Part shown: positions 15,548-23,955 of the stretch, piece by piece
Position numbering within the stretch: position 1 is the stretch's first letter
How the letters are laid out: each line of letters begins with the position of its first letter
Translations under genes and position numbers: made by a program
Source of the DNA: Paraconexibacter antarcticus
GTDB lineage: Bacteria > Actinomycetota > Thermoleophilia > Solirubrobacterales > Solirubrobacteraceae
Length of the DNA stretch: 64,000 nucleotides
Assembly (NCBI RefSeq): GCF_024220175.1
Contig: NZ_CP098502.1
Span: forward strand, 2,480,001 to 2,544,000
Direction: 5' to 3'
Notes under the pieces: generated by a model
Told to the model about the DNA's origin: nothing
Seen by the model: the letters and a program-made list of their open reading frames with translations, nothing else
Databases searched by the model: none

Positions 15548-16423
15548 CTAGAGGCGGCGGCCGGCAAGGCCTTCGAGGGGCTCGAGCAGGGCGACGAAGT
15601 CCGCGTCGCCGAGGCCCCGGCCCATCGCCGCGCTGAGGACGTCGCGGGCGGCGGACGCGGCGGAGAACGGCACCCCGGCGCGCTGGGCCTCCTCGAGGCA
15701 GAGCCGGACGTCCTTGAGCATGTGCTCGAGCTTGAAGAGCGTCGTGTAGTCGTGCTCGCGCATCGGCCCGGCCTTGAGCGCGAGCGCGGCGCTCCCGCCC
15801 GAGCCGGCGTTCATGACCTGCACGAGCGCGTCGAGGTCGACGCCGGTCGCGGAGCCGACGAGCAGCGCCTGCGCCGCCGCCGCCGTGTTCGCCGCGGCCG
15901 TCGCGTTGTTGATGAGCTTCACCATCTGCCCCTGGCCGGTGTCCCCGACGTGGAGGACGAGGGCGCCCATGGCGTCGAGGAGCGGCCGCACGCGCTCGAA
16001 GTCCTCGGTGCGGCCACCGGCCATGATCGTGAGCGTGCCGTCCGCCGCCTTCGGGGAGGAGCCGGTCACCGGCGCGTCCATGAAGCCCCAGCCGGCGGCC
16101 GCGAGGACCGCGGAGGCGGTGCGGGCGGCCTCGGGGCCGATCGTCGACATGTCGACGAGCAGGCGGCCCTCGCCGTGGCCGGAGTTCGCGAGCTCCCCGG
16201 CGAGCGCCAGGACCTGCGGGCCGTCCACGACCATCGAGATGACGACCTCGGCACCGGTGGCGGCCGCGGCGGGCGTGGGCTGCGCGGTCGCCCCGTGCTC
16301 GGCGGCCCAGGCCGCGGCCTTGCCGTCGGTGCGGGTCCAGACGGACAGCTGGTGACCGGCGGCGGCGAGGTTCGCGGCCATCCGCGATCCCATGATGCCG
16401 AGGCCGAGGAAGGCGACTCTCAT
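15548..16423 (-). CDS. NAD(P)-dependent beta-hydroxyacid dehydrogenase family protein
   Basis: A 291-residue member of the 3-hydroxyisobutyrate / tartronate semialdehyde / glyoxylate reductase family. N-terminal Rossmann fold with GLGIMGSRMA (residues 7-16), substrate motif DAPVTGSSPKAADGTL, and catalytic Lys in GQGQMVKLINN. The exact substrate is not determined. It begins a two-gene unit with the methyltransferase. TAGGAT lies 6 bases before the ATG. Confidence 0.88.
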   Translation of the reverse strand: MRVAFLGLGIMGSRMAANLAAAGHQLSVWTRTDGKAAAWAAEHGATAQPTPAAAATGAEVVISMVVDGPQVLALAGELANSGHGEGRLLVDMSTIGPEAARTASAVLAAAGWGFMDAPVTGSSPKAADGTLTIMAGGRTEDFERVRPLLDAMGALVLHVGDTGQGQMVKLINNATAAANTAAAAQALLVGSATGVDLDALVQVMNAGSGGSAALALKAGPMREHDYTTLFKLEHMLKDVRLCLEEAQRAGVPFSAASAARDVLSAAMGRGLGDADFVALLEPLEGLAGRRL

Positions 16424-16429
16424 GCGCCG

Positions 16430-16435
16430 ATCCTA
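16430..16435 (-). promoter_or_regulatory. -10 box TAGGAT, leaderless
   Basis: Minus-strand TAGGAT followed by 6 bases and the ATG at 16423. Confidence 0.55.
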
Positions 16436-16548
16436 CGAAGGCGCGGGCCCGGCCGTGCTGCGGGCGCGTCAGGGGTCGGTCAGTCCGAGCCGGTGGGGGC
16501 CGTCCGGTGGTGCGGCCCGGCGCGCCGCCGGACCGCCGGCGACCGGCC

Positions 16549-17022
16549 TCAGGTCACCTTGCGGACGACGATTCCCTCACCCACCTCGCCCCTGCGCGTG
16601 CCGGCGAACTCGCGGAGCGCAAGGTCCACCGAGGCCGTCCGACGGTGCCGGAAGTACTGCTTGCCGGCGGTGGTGAGGGTGAGCGTGACGACCTGCCTGC
16701 GACCGGCGGCGACCGCGAGCCTGCCACCCGTCGCCAACGTGATCGGCGTGCCCTTCGACGAGTCGCGGGTGACCTTCGCGGTCCCGGTCAGGGCAGAGCG
16801 GTCGGCGTTCGTCACGGTGCCGGTGATCCTGGTCCCCTTCAGCTTCCAGGTGGAGGCGACCTCGAGGAGGATCTCGTCGCCCTCCCCCTGCGCGGCGGAC
16901 GCGGTGACGGCGGCCCCGGCGGCCCGCGGGGGCGTCGCCGGGGTCGCCAGCGCGGCGGTCCCCGGCAGCGCCGCCCCGAGGGCCGCGGCGAGGAGCAGCG
17001 GGATGCGGTTCGGTGTCGTCAT
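16549..17022 (-). CDS. small secreted protein of unknown function
   Basis: A 157-residue protein with a signal peptide (TPNRIPLLLAAALGAALPG, cleavage near ALA-TPA). The mature part is a Thr/Arg-rich beta-type domain with paired phrases (LKGTRITGTVTNADRS, VTLTLTTAGKQYFRHRR), similar in style to the C-terminal parts of the two secreted proteins upstream. GGAG lies nine bases before the ATG. It appears to be the last gene of a three-gene secreted-protein unit. Confidence 0.65.
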   Translation of the reverse strand: MTTPNRIPLLLAAALGAALPGTAALATPATPPRAAGAAVTASAAQGEGDEILLEVASTWKLKGTRITGTVTNADRSALTGTAKVTRDSSKGTPITLATGGRLAVAAGRRQVVTLTLTTAGKQYFRHRRTASVDLALREFAGTRRGEVGEGIVVRKVT

Positions 17023-17054
17023 GGGAGGTCTCCTTCGGATGGATGGGACGAGGA

Positions 17055-18023
17055 TCACCGGCAGCTCCCGCCGCCGCCAAAGGCGAGGTGCAGGTCGAGT
17101 GCCGGGCCGAGGTCCGGGACGCCGTGGATGTAGGCCCTCCAGCGCCGGCCGAGCGGGTCGGCGCCCATGAGCGTGGCGACGCTCGGGTAGAACGCCTGGC
17201 CCATGTCGCTCGCCGAGGTGCTCCACCGGACGATGAGCTCGTCGTCGAACGGCAGGTGCATGGAGGGCCGTCGCTGCAGCCCGATGCGCGGCGTGAAGAT
17301 GCGACCGGTGAGCGGGTCGCGCGCGCCGCTCTTCGCGAGCGACGGGAGGCACCGGCCGCCGGCCGCGCGCACCGCGCGGCTCGCGTTCTCGATACGCCCG
17401 GAGAGGACCCCGGTCCTCGTCGCCACGGCGAGCTGTACGCGGATCGGCAGCATCACCGTCTCGCTGTAGGTGTCGGTCCCCGGGACGCGGGCGCCGATGC
17501 GGCCCTCGAGGACCCTCCCGCCGAAGACGCGGCGCATGATCGCGCTCTCGGTGATGATCACCGCCGGCTTCAGCGCGGTCACCGTCCTGCCGGAGACCGT
17601 GGCGAGGTAGACGGTCCTCGCGTACCCGGGCCCGGCCCCGCCGGCCATCGTCGTCCTGCCGATCTCTTCGGCGATCGCGCCGGTGACCTTCAGCAGACCG
17701 CCGCGCGTGCTCAGGTGCGTGCCATTGCCGCGGCGGAAGGCCCCGTAGCGGGACGTCACCGAGGGGTCGGCGGGCAGGCGCAGTGGCCGCGCGCCGCCGA
17801 ACAGCGCCCCGCAGCGGACGACGCCGCCGGCCGTCGTCGTCGCCGCCGGACAGACCGCGGTGGGGGCGGGGTCTCCGGCCGCGGAGCCCGTGACGGGGAC
17901 CAGGAGCACCCCGGCGGCACCGAGCGCCGCCGCCGACAGCCCGGCGACGCCGGCCCGAAGCCCGCGACCGGCCGCCGGGCCGCCGCCCCCCTGCGACCCG
18001 GCGGACCGTCGTCCGCGGGTCAT
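17055..18023 (-). CDS. secreted protein of unknown function
   Basis: A 322-residue protein with a long N-terminal region (Arg/Gly-rich, then a hydrophobic core GVAGLSAAALGAAGVLLV) that fits a signal peptide. Two Cys pairs are visible in the mature part. No known domain is recognised. The ATG at 18023 overlaps the stop of the upstream HELAE protein gene (ATGA), so they are translated together and probably work at the same place outside the cell. Confidence 0.65.
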   Translation of the reverse strand: MTRGRRSAGSQGGGGPAAGRGLRAGVAGLSAAALGAAGVLLVPVTGSAAGDPAPTAVCPAATTTAGGVVRCGALFGGARPLRLPADPSVTSRYGAFRRGNGTHLSTRGGLLKVTGAIAEEIGRTTMAGGAGPGYARTVYLATVSGRTVTALKPAVIITESAIMRRVFGGRVLEGRIGARVPGTDTYSETVMLPIRVQLAVATRTGVLSGRIENASRAVRAAGGRCLPSLAKSGARDPLTGRIFTPRIGLQRRPSMHLPFDDELIVRWSTSASDMGQAFYPSVATLMGADPLGRRWRAYIHGVPDLGPALDLHLAFGGGGSCR

Positions 18024-19864
18024 CGGCGCGGAACGACCTTGACGTAGGTCGTCAGCGTCTCGGCCACCGTCGCGGAGGTGCCCGCGGCGGCGTTCACCTG
18101 GTCGAGGAAGCTGCCGATGTGGAACACGTCGGCCGCTCCCCGGGCGGTGTAGGCGCCGGGCAGGATCGTCATCCGGTAGTAGACCTTCAGGCTCCGGTGC
18201 GCGCCGATGCTCTGGCCGGTCCGGCTGCCCACCGGCAGCGAGACGGTCTCGTCGCCGATCGTCCGGTATCCCGTGAACCGCAACGGGAGGAAGCGGCCGC
18301 GCGGACCGGTCAGCGAGTAGGACAGCTTCACGCGAGAGGCCTTGAGCGTCCGGCCCGAGCTTCCCGGGAACAGGTCGAGCGAGATCGCGGCGTGGTCGAT
18401 GGCCGCGCCGGACCGGTTGAGGAACGTCGTGGCGAACGTCCGGGCCCTGCCGTTGGCGGCGATGCGCGTCGGGAACGAGTCGCCCCCCTTCGGCGCCACG
18501 GTGCGGTACCTGCCCTGGTAGACGAGCACCGTCGTGGACTTGCCGGCGAGCGCGTCCTTGAGGACGACGGCGCAGATCGCGTCGTCCTTGGACGCCGTGT
18601 ACGTGGCGTCCACCGTGCCGTCGGCACCGGTCTTGGCGTCCGCGCCGGAGACCGTGCCGCAGCCGCCCGTCCCCGCCCACGTGTACGCGTTGAACTGCAC
18701 CGGATCGTTGGCCAGCGCGTCGCCGGCCGGCGTGGTCACGACGCCGTAGACGTCGGTCTTCGCCTTCCCGTTCGCCGCGAGGGTCGGGACGACCGCCTGG
18801 AGGTCCAGCTTGCCGGCGGGCGGTGCCGGAGGTGTCACCGCGTCGGCCCGCTGCTGGCAGCCGTAGCCGAAGCCCTTCTTCGCGAACGCGATGTTGCTGA
18901 ACTCGGTCTGCGTGTAGTACATGTTGCCGTTGATCAGCTGGTTGTACTTCGTGTGGTCCGGATCGCCGGGGTCGGCCGAGCCCAGGGGCCTGCCGTAGTC
19001 GTCGCCGCAGATGTCACCGATCTCCGCGCCGCTGCCGTCGCGCCAGGCGTCCTCGTCCTCGACGGGATCCGTGACCATCTCGGCGAGCTCGTGGCTGAAC
19101 ACGTTGATGGCGCTGTCGGCCGGGATGTTGTGGTTGGGCGACTGCCCCTCGCCGCAGCCGTCGTCGAGGTAGGTCTCGTTGCCGTAGACCATCGGCGAGG
19201 CGTGGGACCCGAAGGACCGGTGGTATCCGCAGTACGCCTCCGCGGAGTAGGACCCGTCGCGGTCCTGCGTCTGCAGGTCCGGCGCGGGGAACACGGGGTA
19301 GAAGTGGTCCAGGCCGGTCGGGAGCCCGAGTTCCGTCCGCAGCCGCGTGAGCTCGTCGCGGAGCTGATCGTCGGTCAGGCAGTAGGTGTAGTCCTCCGAC
19401 GGCCCGCAGTCGCCCTCAGGGAACGGGTGGGTGTCGATGATCGCCGGCTCCGCGGTGTAGCGATTGCGCAGAAAGGTCTGCGCTCCCGGGAACTTCTGGA
19501 AGTACTGCGGCGTCAGCGACAGCGCGTTGTCCGTGGCCCCGCTCGCGGCGGCGATGTCGGTGATGTAGCGCGACGTCAGCTCGACGTACCCCTTGTCGAA
19601 CGGCCTGGAGGCGGCCGGGATCCAGTAGATCGGCCTGATCGTCAGGCCCGCCTCACCGGTCGTGTCCGCGACGCGCCCACCCGCGTACGTCAGCGGCGGG
19701 TCGCACCCGTCGCAGTAGTGCGAGTTGAAGTGCTCCGGATTCGTCGACGCGTGGGTCCCCGGCAGCCGCGGGACCCACGGTGCCGCGACCGCCGGGGACG
19801 ACGACAGCAGGACCGCGACGAGCGTCACGACAGCGGCTCCCGGCACGCGTCCGAGCGAGTTCAT
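18020..19864 (-). CDS. large secreted protein with HELAE motif and Ig-like domain
   Basis: A 614-residue protein with a Sec signal peptide ending AVA-AP near residue 28. Residues about 60-340 form a domain with SHELAEMVTDPVEDED, an HExxE-type motif with downstream acidic residues and a Cys pair (GDICGDDYG), like Exordium/phosphate-induced-type or minor metallopeptidase folds. Residues about 360-470 look like a bacterial Ig-like (Big_1) domain with a Cys pair. Proteolytic activity is unproven. SD AAGGGGA precedes the ATG. First gene of a three-gene unit. Confidence 0.7.
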   Translation of the reverse strand: MNSLGRVPGAAVVTLVAVLLSSSPAVAAPWVPRLPGTHASTNPEHFNSHYCDGCDPPLTYAGGRVADTTGEAGLTIRPIYWIPAASRPFDKGYVELTSRYITDIAAASGATDNALSLTPQYFQKFPGAQTFLRNRYTAEPAIIDTHPFPEGDCGPSEDYTYCLTDDQLRDELTRLRTELGLPTGLDHFYPVFPAPDLQTQDRDGSYSAEAYCGYHRSFGSHASPMVYGNETYLDDGCGEGQSPNHNIPADSAINVFSHELAEMVTDPVEDEDAWRDGSGAEIGDICGDDYGRPLGSADPGDPDHTKYNQLINGNMYYTQTEFSNIAFAKKGFGYGCQQRADAVTPPAPPAGKLDLQAVVPTLAANGKAKTDVYGVVTTPAGDALANDPVQFNAYTWAGTGGCGTVSGADAKTGADGTVDATYTASKDDAICAVVLKDALAGKSTTVLVYQGRYRTVAPKGGDSFPTRIAANGRARTFATTFLNRSGAAIDHAAISLDLFPGSSGRTLKASRVKLSYSLTGPRGRFLPLRFTGYRTIGDETVSLPVGSRTGQSIGAHRSLKVYYRMTILPGAYTARGAADVFHIGSFLDQVNAAAGTSATVAETLTTYVKVVPRR

Positions 19865-19915
19865 GCGTTTCCCCTTCGAGTGGTGATGTGTGGCGGGAGT
19901 CCCGTCCCCGTCGCG

Positions 19916-19921
19916 ACGCTA
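19916..19921 (-). promoter_or_regulatory. -10 box TAGCGT
   Basis: Minus-strand TAGCGT about 50 bases upstream of the ATG at 19864 would give a leader of about 45 bases containing the AAGGGGA ribosome site. Confidence 0.4.
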
Positions 19922-19944
19922 ACTCCGGACTCGCGCACCCGCCA

Positions 19945-19960
19945 TAGGGGAGAGCCCCTA
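19945..19960. promoter_or_regulatory. 16-bp palindrome TAGGGG-AGAG-CCCCTA
   Basis: A perfect palindrome centred about 43 bases upstream of the predicted start of the secreted-protein operon. It has the size and symmetry of a dimeric regulator site. Confidence 0.5.
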
Positions 19961-20053
19961 ACGTGCGCGGCCCACGCCGGCGTTCCCCGGCGCAGACAAG
20001 AGCCGCAGCGGCGAGGGCGTGGGCGTGCTCCACCGGCCGGGCGGGCCGGCGCG

Positions 20054-21568
20054 TCACGGCACCGGGCCGTACCCGCCGCCGCCCGGCGTCTCCTGACGCA
20101 GCCGGTCGCCCGGACGGAGCGTCCCGGTCGCCTTGCCGCCGACGTCCTCGACGGTGCCGTCGGCGCGGATGACGAGCGTCCGGCCGCGGGCCCCGTCGGC
20201 CCCGCCGCCGGCGCCCCGCGGCGCGTGGCGGCGGCGCTCGCCGATGACGCTGAAGCGCAGTTCCGCGAGCGCCTCGATCTCGCGGACGACGCCGTCGCCG
20301 CCGCGGTGCGCGCCCGCGCCGCCGCTGCCGCCGCGCAGCGCGTACTCGGTGACCCGCAGCGGGAACTCGAGCTCGAGCGCCTCGACCGGCGTGTTGCGCG
20401 TGTTCGACATCGCGACGTGGACCCCCGAGGGGCCGTCGGCGGTCGCGCTCGCGCCCTGCCCGCCGCCGACGGTCTCGTAGTAGGTGAAGGTGTCGTCGCC
20501 GAGCGTGAGGCTGTTCATCGTCCCCTGGCCGAGCGCATGCCCGAAGGCCTCGAGGACGAGGTCGGCGACGCGCGAGGACGTCTCCACGTTGCCCGCCGCG
20601 ACGGCGGCGGGGGCGGCGGCGTTGAGCAGCGTGCCGGGCGGGACGGTGACGGTGAGCGGGCGCAGGACGCCCGCGCAGGGCGGGATGTCCGGGTCGGTGA
20701 GGACCCGCAGCGCCAGCAGGCAGGCGGAGACCGTGACCGCGAGCGGGCAGTTGAGGTTGCCGGGGTCCTGGGCACTCGACCCGGTGAAGTCGAGGGTGAG
20801 CTCGTCGCCGCGGACGGTGGCGGCGAGCCGCAGCTCGAGGTCCTCGCCGGTGCGGCCCTCGAGCACGTCGGTCGCCGTCCGCTCGCCGTCGGCGAGCGCC
20901 TCCAGGCAGGCGCGGGTGCGGCGTTCGGCGTAGTCCTGGACGGCGTCGGTGATCGCCTGCAGCCGCGCGGCTCCGACGCGGGCAGCGAGCTCGCGCAGTC
21001 GCCGGGCGCCGGTCACGTTGGCGGCGAGCTGGGCGTCGAGGTCCGCGCGGCGCTGGGCGGGCTGGCGCATCTGCGCGACGAGCTCGTCGACGAGGGCCGC
21101 GGTGAGCCGCGTGGGAGGGATGACGACGCCCTCCTCCGCGAGCGTCGTCGAGTCCGCGGGCATCGAGCCCGGCTCGCGCGCGCCGACGTCGGCGTGGTGC
21201 GCGCGGGTGGCGGCGAAGCCGAGGAGCGTCCGCTCGTCCTCGGCGAAGACGGGCGTGAGCACCGTGATGTCCGGCAGGTGGGTGCCGCCTGCGAAGGGGT
21301 CGTTGAGGATCCACGAGACGCCCGGGGCGTGCGCCTCGCCGAGCACGGCGGCGACCGAGGCGGGCATCGCGCCGAGGTGCACCGGGATGTGCTCGGCCTG
21401 CATGACCATCTGCCCGGCGGGGTCGAAGAGCGCCGTCGAGCAGTCGCGGCGCTCCTTGATGTTCGCCGAGTGCGCGGCCCGGACGAGGACGGCGCCCATC
21501 TCCTGGCACGCGGCGCGCAGGGCGCCGACGGTGACCTGGAGCGTCACGGCGTCGACGGTGTCGCTCAT
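20054..21568 (-). CDS. hydantoinase B / oxoprolinase family subunit
   Basis: A 504-residue protein of the HyuB family (N-methylhydantoinase, acetone carboxylase alpha, 5-oxoprolinase C-terminal half). Conserved features are an early LVRAAHSANIKERRDCSTAL, NDPFAGGTHLPDIT, ATRAHHADVG, FTGSSAQDPGNLN, and a Gly-rich end RQETPGGGGYG. It works with the HyuA subunit whose stop overlaps its ATG (ATGA). The substrate (hydantoin, 5-oxoproline or similar) is not determined by sequence. Confidence 0.88.
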   Translation of the reverse strand: MSDTVDAVTLQVTVGALRAACQEMGAVLVRAAHSANIKERRDCSTALFDPAGQMVMQAEHIPVHLGAMPASVAAVLGEAHAPGVSWILNDPFAGGTHLPDITVLTPVFAEDERTLLGFAATRAHHADVGAREPGSMPADSTTLAEEGVVIPPTRLTAALVDELVAQMRQPAQRRADLDAQLAANVTGARRLRELAARVGAARLQAITDAVQDYAERRTRACLEALADGERTATDVLEGRTGEDLELRLAATVRGDELTLDFTGSSAQDPGNLNCPLAVTVSACLLALRVLTDPDIPPCAGVLRPLTVTVPPGTLLNAAAPAAVAAGNVETSSRVADLVLEAFGHALGQGTMNSLTLGDDTFTYYETVGGGQGASATADGPSGVHVAMSNTRNTPVEALELEFPLRVTEYALRGGSGGAGAHRGGDGVVREIEALAELRFSVIGERRRHAPRGAGGGADGARGRTLVIRADGTVEDVGGKATGTLRPGDRLRQETPGGGGYGPVP

Positions 21569-23454
21569 GCGGGGCTCCGGTCGTCCGTGTCGCGCTCGGC
21601 GACGATCCAGCCGCCCGTGTCGCCGGTGATCCGCCAGCCCGCGCGGAGGGCGAAGGTCGCGCCCGGCAGGGCGATCGTCCGGGGGCCGCAGGCGCCGGCG
21701 TCGCCGGGCGCGGCCGTGCTCCCGGTGGCGAGGGTGAGCTCCGGCCCGGGCGTGCGGACCGTGCGGCGGACGGTGACGACCTCGACGGCGGCGTCGGTCG
21801 CGGGGGCGAAGCCGTACCGCTCCTCGTGGACCCGGCGCAGCGCGTCCGCGATCGCGCCGGGATCGGGGGCGACGCCCTCGAGGGTGAGCTCGTGCGACTG
21901 GCCGGCGTAGCGCGCCTCCCAGGCGACCTCGGCACCGGACCCGGCCGCCGCCCGCAGCGCCTCGGCGGTCAGCCCGTCCCCGCGGAGCATCACCGTTCGC
22001 GCCTCGTCGCGGCGCTGGTCGGCGGCCGCGAGCCCGAGCGCGCTGAGGACGCCGGCCGCGGCGGGGACCATCACCCGGCGCATCTCGAGCGCCTCCGCGA
22101 GCGCGCAGGCGTGCAGGCCGCCCGCGCCGCCGAAGGCGAGCAGCGTGAAGTCGCGTGGGTCGACCCCCTGCTGCACGGTCATGACCCGCAGCGCCCCGAG
22201 CATCTCCGCGTCGGCGACGGCGACGATGCCGCGCGCGATCTCCTCGACGTCGTCGGTCCCGAGGGCCGCGCCGAGGGTGGCGACGGCGATCCGCGCGGCA
22301 CCGGCGTCGATCGGGATGCCGCCGGGCAGCGTTCCCGTCACCGCACCCAGGACGACGTGCGCGTCGGTGACCGTCGGCTCGGTGCCGCCATGGCCGAAGC
22401 ACGCCGGGCCGGGCCGCGCCCCGGCGCTCCGCGGGCCGGCGCGGAGCGCCCCGCCCGGGTCGACCCAGGCGATCGACCCGCCGCCCGCGCCGACGGTGTG
22501 GATGTCGACCATCGGCAGCGCGAGGTGGCGGCCACCGACCTCGCGGCCCGCCGACTGCCGCACGCGACCGTCCTGCACGACGCACACGTCGCACGACGTG
22601 CCGCCCATGTCGAAGCAGACGAGGTCACGCAGGCCGCTCTCGCGGGCGAGGAGCTGGGCGGCGGCGGCGCCCCCGGCCGGCCCGCTGAGCACGGTGAACG
22701 CCGCGTGTGCCGCGGCCGCCGCCGCGTCGGTGAGACCGCCGCTGGACTGCATGATGAGCGGCTCCGGCAGGCCGGCCGTCGCGGCACCGGCCAGCAGCGC
22801 GCGGAGGTACCGCGCGAGCAGCGGGGAGAGGGCGGCGTCGACCTCGGTCGTCGTCAGCCGCTCGGCCTCGCGGAACGTCCCGACGACCTCGTGGGAGAGC
22901 GAGAGGTGCACGTCGTCGCCGAGCCGCGCCCGGAGCGCGTCGCCGAGCAGCCGCTCGTGGCCGGGATGGCGGTCGGCGTGGAGGAGGCCGACCGCGACCG
23001 ACTCGACGTCGAGCGCGGCCACGGCCTCCGCGACCTCGGCGGCGGCCGCGTCGGTCAGCGCCCGGAGGACACCGTCCGGCCCGGTCCGCTCGGGGACGGC
23101 GATGCGCCGCTCGGCGGGCACGAGCGGCGGGGGCGCCGCGACCTGGAGCCGGTACAGCTCGGGGCGGGCCTGGCGCCCGAGCGCGACGACGTCGGTGAAG
23201 CCCGCGGTCACGAGGAGGGCGGTCCGCGCGCTGCGCCCCTCGAGCAGCGCGTTCGTCGCCACCGTCATCCCGTGGGCGAGGCTGCGCACGTCGCCGGGGG
23301 CGGCGCCGGCGTCGCCGAGCACCGCCTCGATCGCGGCGAGCACGCCGGCCGACTGGTCCTCCGGCGTGCTCGGCGCCTTCGCCGTCCACACCCGTCCGCC
23401 GGACACGAGGACCGCGTCCGTGAACGTGCCGCCGACGTCGACCCCGAGGAGCAT
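21565..23454 (-). CDS. hydantoinase A / oxoprolinase family subunit
   Basis: A 629-residue HyuA-type protein with an actin-like ATPase fold: N-terminal GVDVGGTFTDAVL phosphate loop, LAHGMTVATNALLEG, VLSGPAGG, DMGGTSCDVCV, and GGAGGLHACALAEAL. It hydrolyses ATP to open cyclic amides together with HyuB. The ATG at 23454 is set by the -10 box TACGCT 8 bases upstream and starts the protein at its conserved first strand. Confidence 0.9.
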   Translation of the reverse strand: MLLGVDVGGTFTDAVLVSGGRVWTAKAPSTPEDQSAGVLAAIEAVLGDAGAAPGDVRSLAHGMTVATNALLEGRSARTALLVTAGFTDVVALGRQARPELYRLQVAAPPPLVPAERRIAVPERTGPDGVLRALTDAAAAEVAEAVAALDVESVAVGLLHADRHPGHERLLGDALRARLGDDVHLSLSHEVVGTFREAERLTTTEVDAALSPLLARYLRALLAGAATAGLPEPLIMQSSGGLTDAAAAAAHAAFTVLSGPAGGAAAAQLLARESGLRDLVCFDMGGTSCDVCVVQDGRVRQSAGREVGGRHLALPMVDIHTVGAGGGSIAWVDPGGALRAGPRSAGARPGPACFGHGGTEPTVTDAHVVLGAVTGTLPGGIPIDAGAARIAVATLGAALGTDDVEEIARGIVAVADAEMLGALRVMTVQQGVDPRDFTLLAFGGAGGLHACALAEALEMRRVMVPAAAGVLSALGLAAADQRRDEARTVMLRGDGLTAEALRAAAGSGAEVAWEARYAGQSHELTLEGVAPDPGAIADALRRVHEERYGFAPATDAAVEVVTVRRTVRTPGPELTLATGSTAAPGDAGACGPRTIALPGATFALRAGWRITGDTGGWIVAERDTDDRSPA

Positions 23455-23462
23455 CCTCCGGC

Positions 23463-23468
23463 AGCGTA
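23463..23468 (-). promoter_or_regulatory. -10 box TACGCT, leaderless
   Basis: Minus-strand TACGCT followed by 8 bases and the ATG of hyuA at 23454. Confidence 0.5.
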
Positions 23469-23601
23469 GTCGGGGCCGGCAGGCGAGCGTCGACGCGCCA
23501 GCTTGGCGCGCCCGGTCGAAACGGGGTGCGCGGCGGCGTCGAATGGTCGAACGTCGGTCGCACCCGGCAACCGACGGCGACGACCCAGGAGGTCGAACGA
23601 G

Positions 23602-23955
23602 ATGGAATACGCGCTGCTGCTGTACGGCCCCACCACAGGCGGGCCCAGCCCCGAGGAGGCGGCCGCCGAGCACCCGAGGTGGACGGCCTACACCCAGGAG
23701 CTCATCGACGCCGGCGTCCACCGCGGCGGCCAGGCCCTCCAATGGCTCGACACGGCCACGACCGTCCGCGAGCGCGGCGGCGAGCGCCTGCTGAGCGACG
23801 GGCCGTTCGCCGAGACGAAGGAGGCGCTCGCCGGCTTCTACCTCATCGACGTGCCGGACCTCGACACCGCCATCGAGTGGGCGGCGAAGATCCCGCTCGT
23901 CGGCCGCGGCTCGGTCGAGGTGCGGCCGATCATGAACGTCGGCGCCGCCGCGTGA
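23602..23955 (+). CDS. DGPF (YCII-related) domain protein
   Basis: A 117-residue protein with the YCII/DGPF fold: MEYALLLYG start and LLSDGPFAETKEALAGFYLIDV. Such proteins are the usual partners of ECF42 sigma factors, and the next gene is one, joined by a GTGA overlap. The DGPF protein is thought to be the regulated or regulating partner; its chemistry is unknown. A strong AGGAGG lies before the ATG. Confidence 0.9.
   Translation: MEYALLLYGPTTGGPSPEEAAAEHPRWTAYTQELIDAGVHRGGQALQWLDTATTVRERGGERLLSDGPFAETKEALAGFYLIDVPDLDTAIEWAAKIPLVGRGSVEVRPIMNVGAAA

Noticed and set aside
18119-21910. A very long plus-strand open frame of 1263 codons
   Set aside because: It lies antisense to the HELAE secreted protein and HyuB/HyuA genes, has Arg/Gly-rich shadow composition and no domains; a GC-content artefact.
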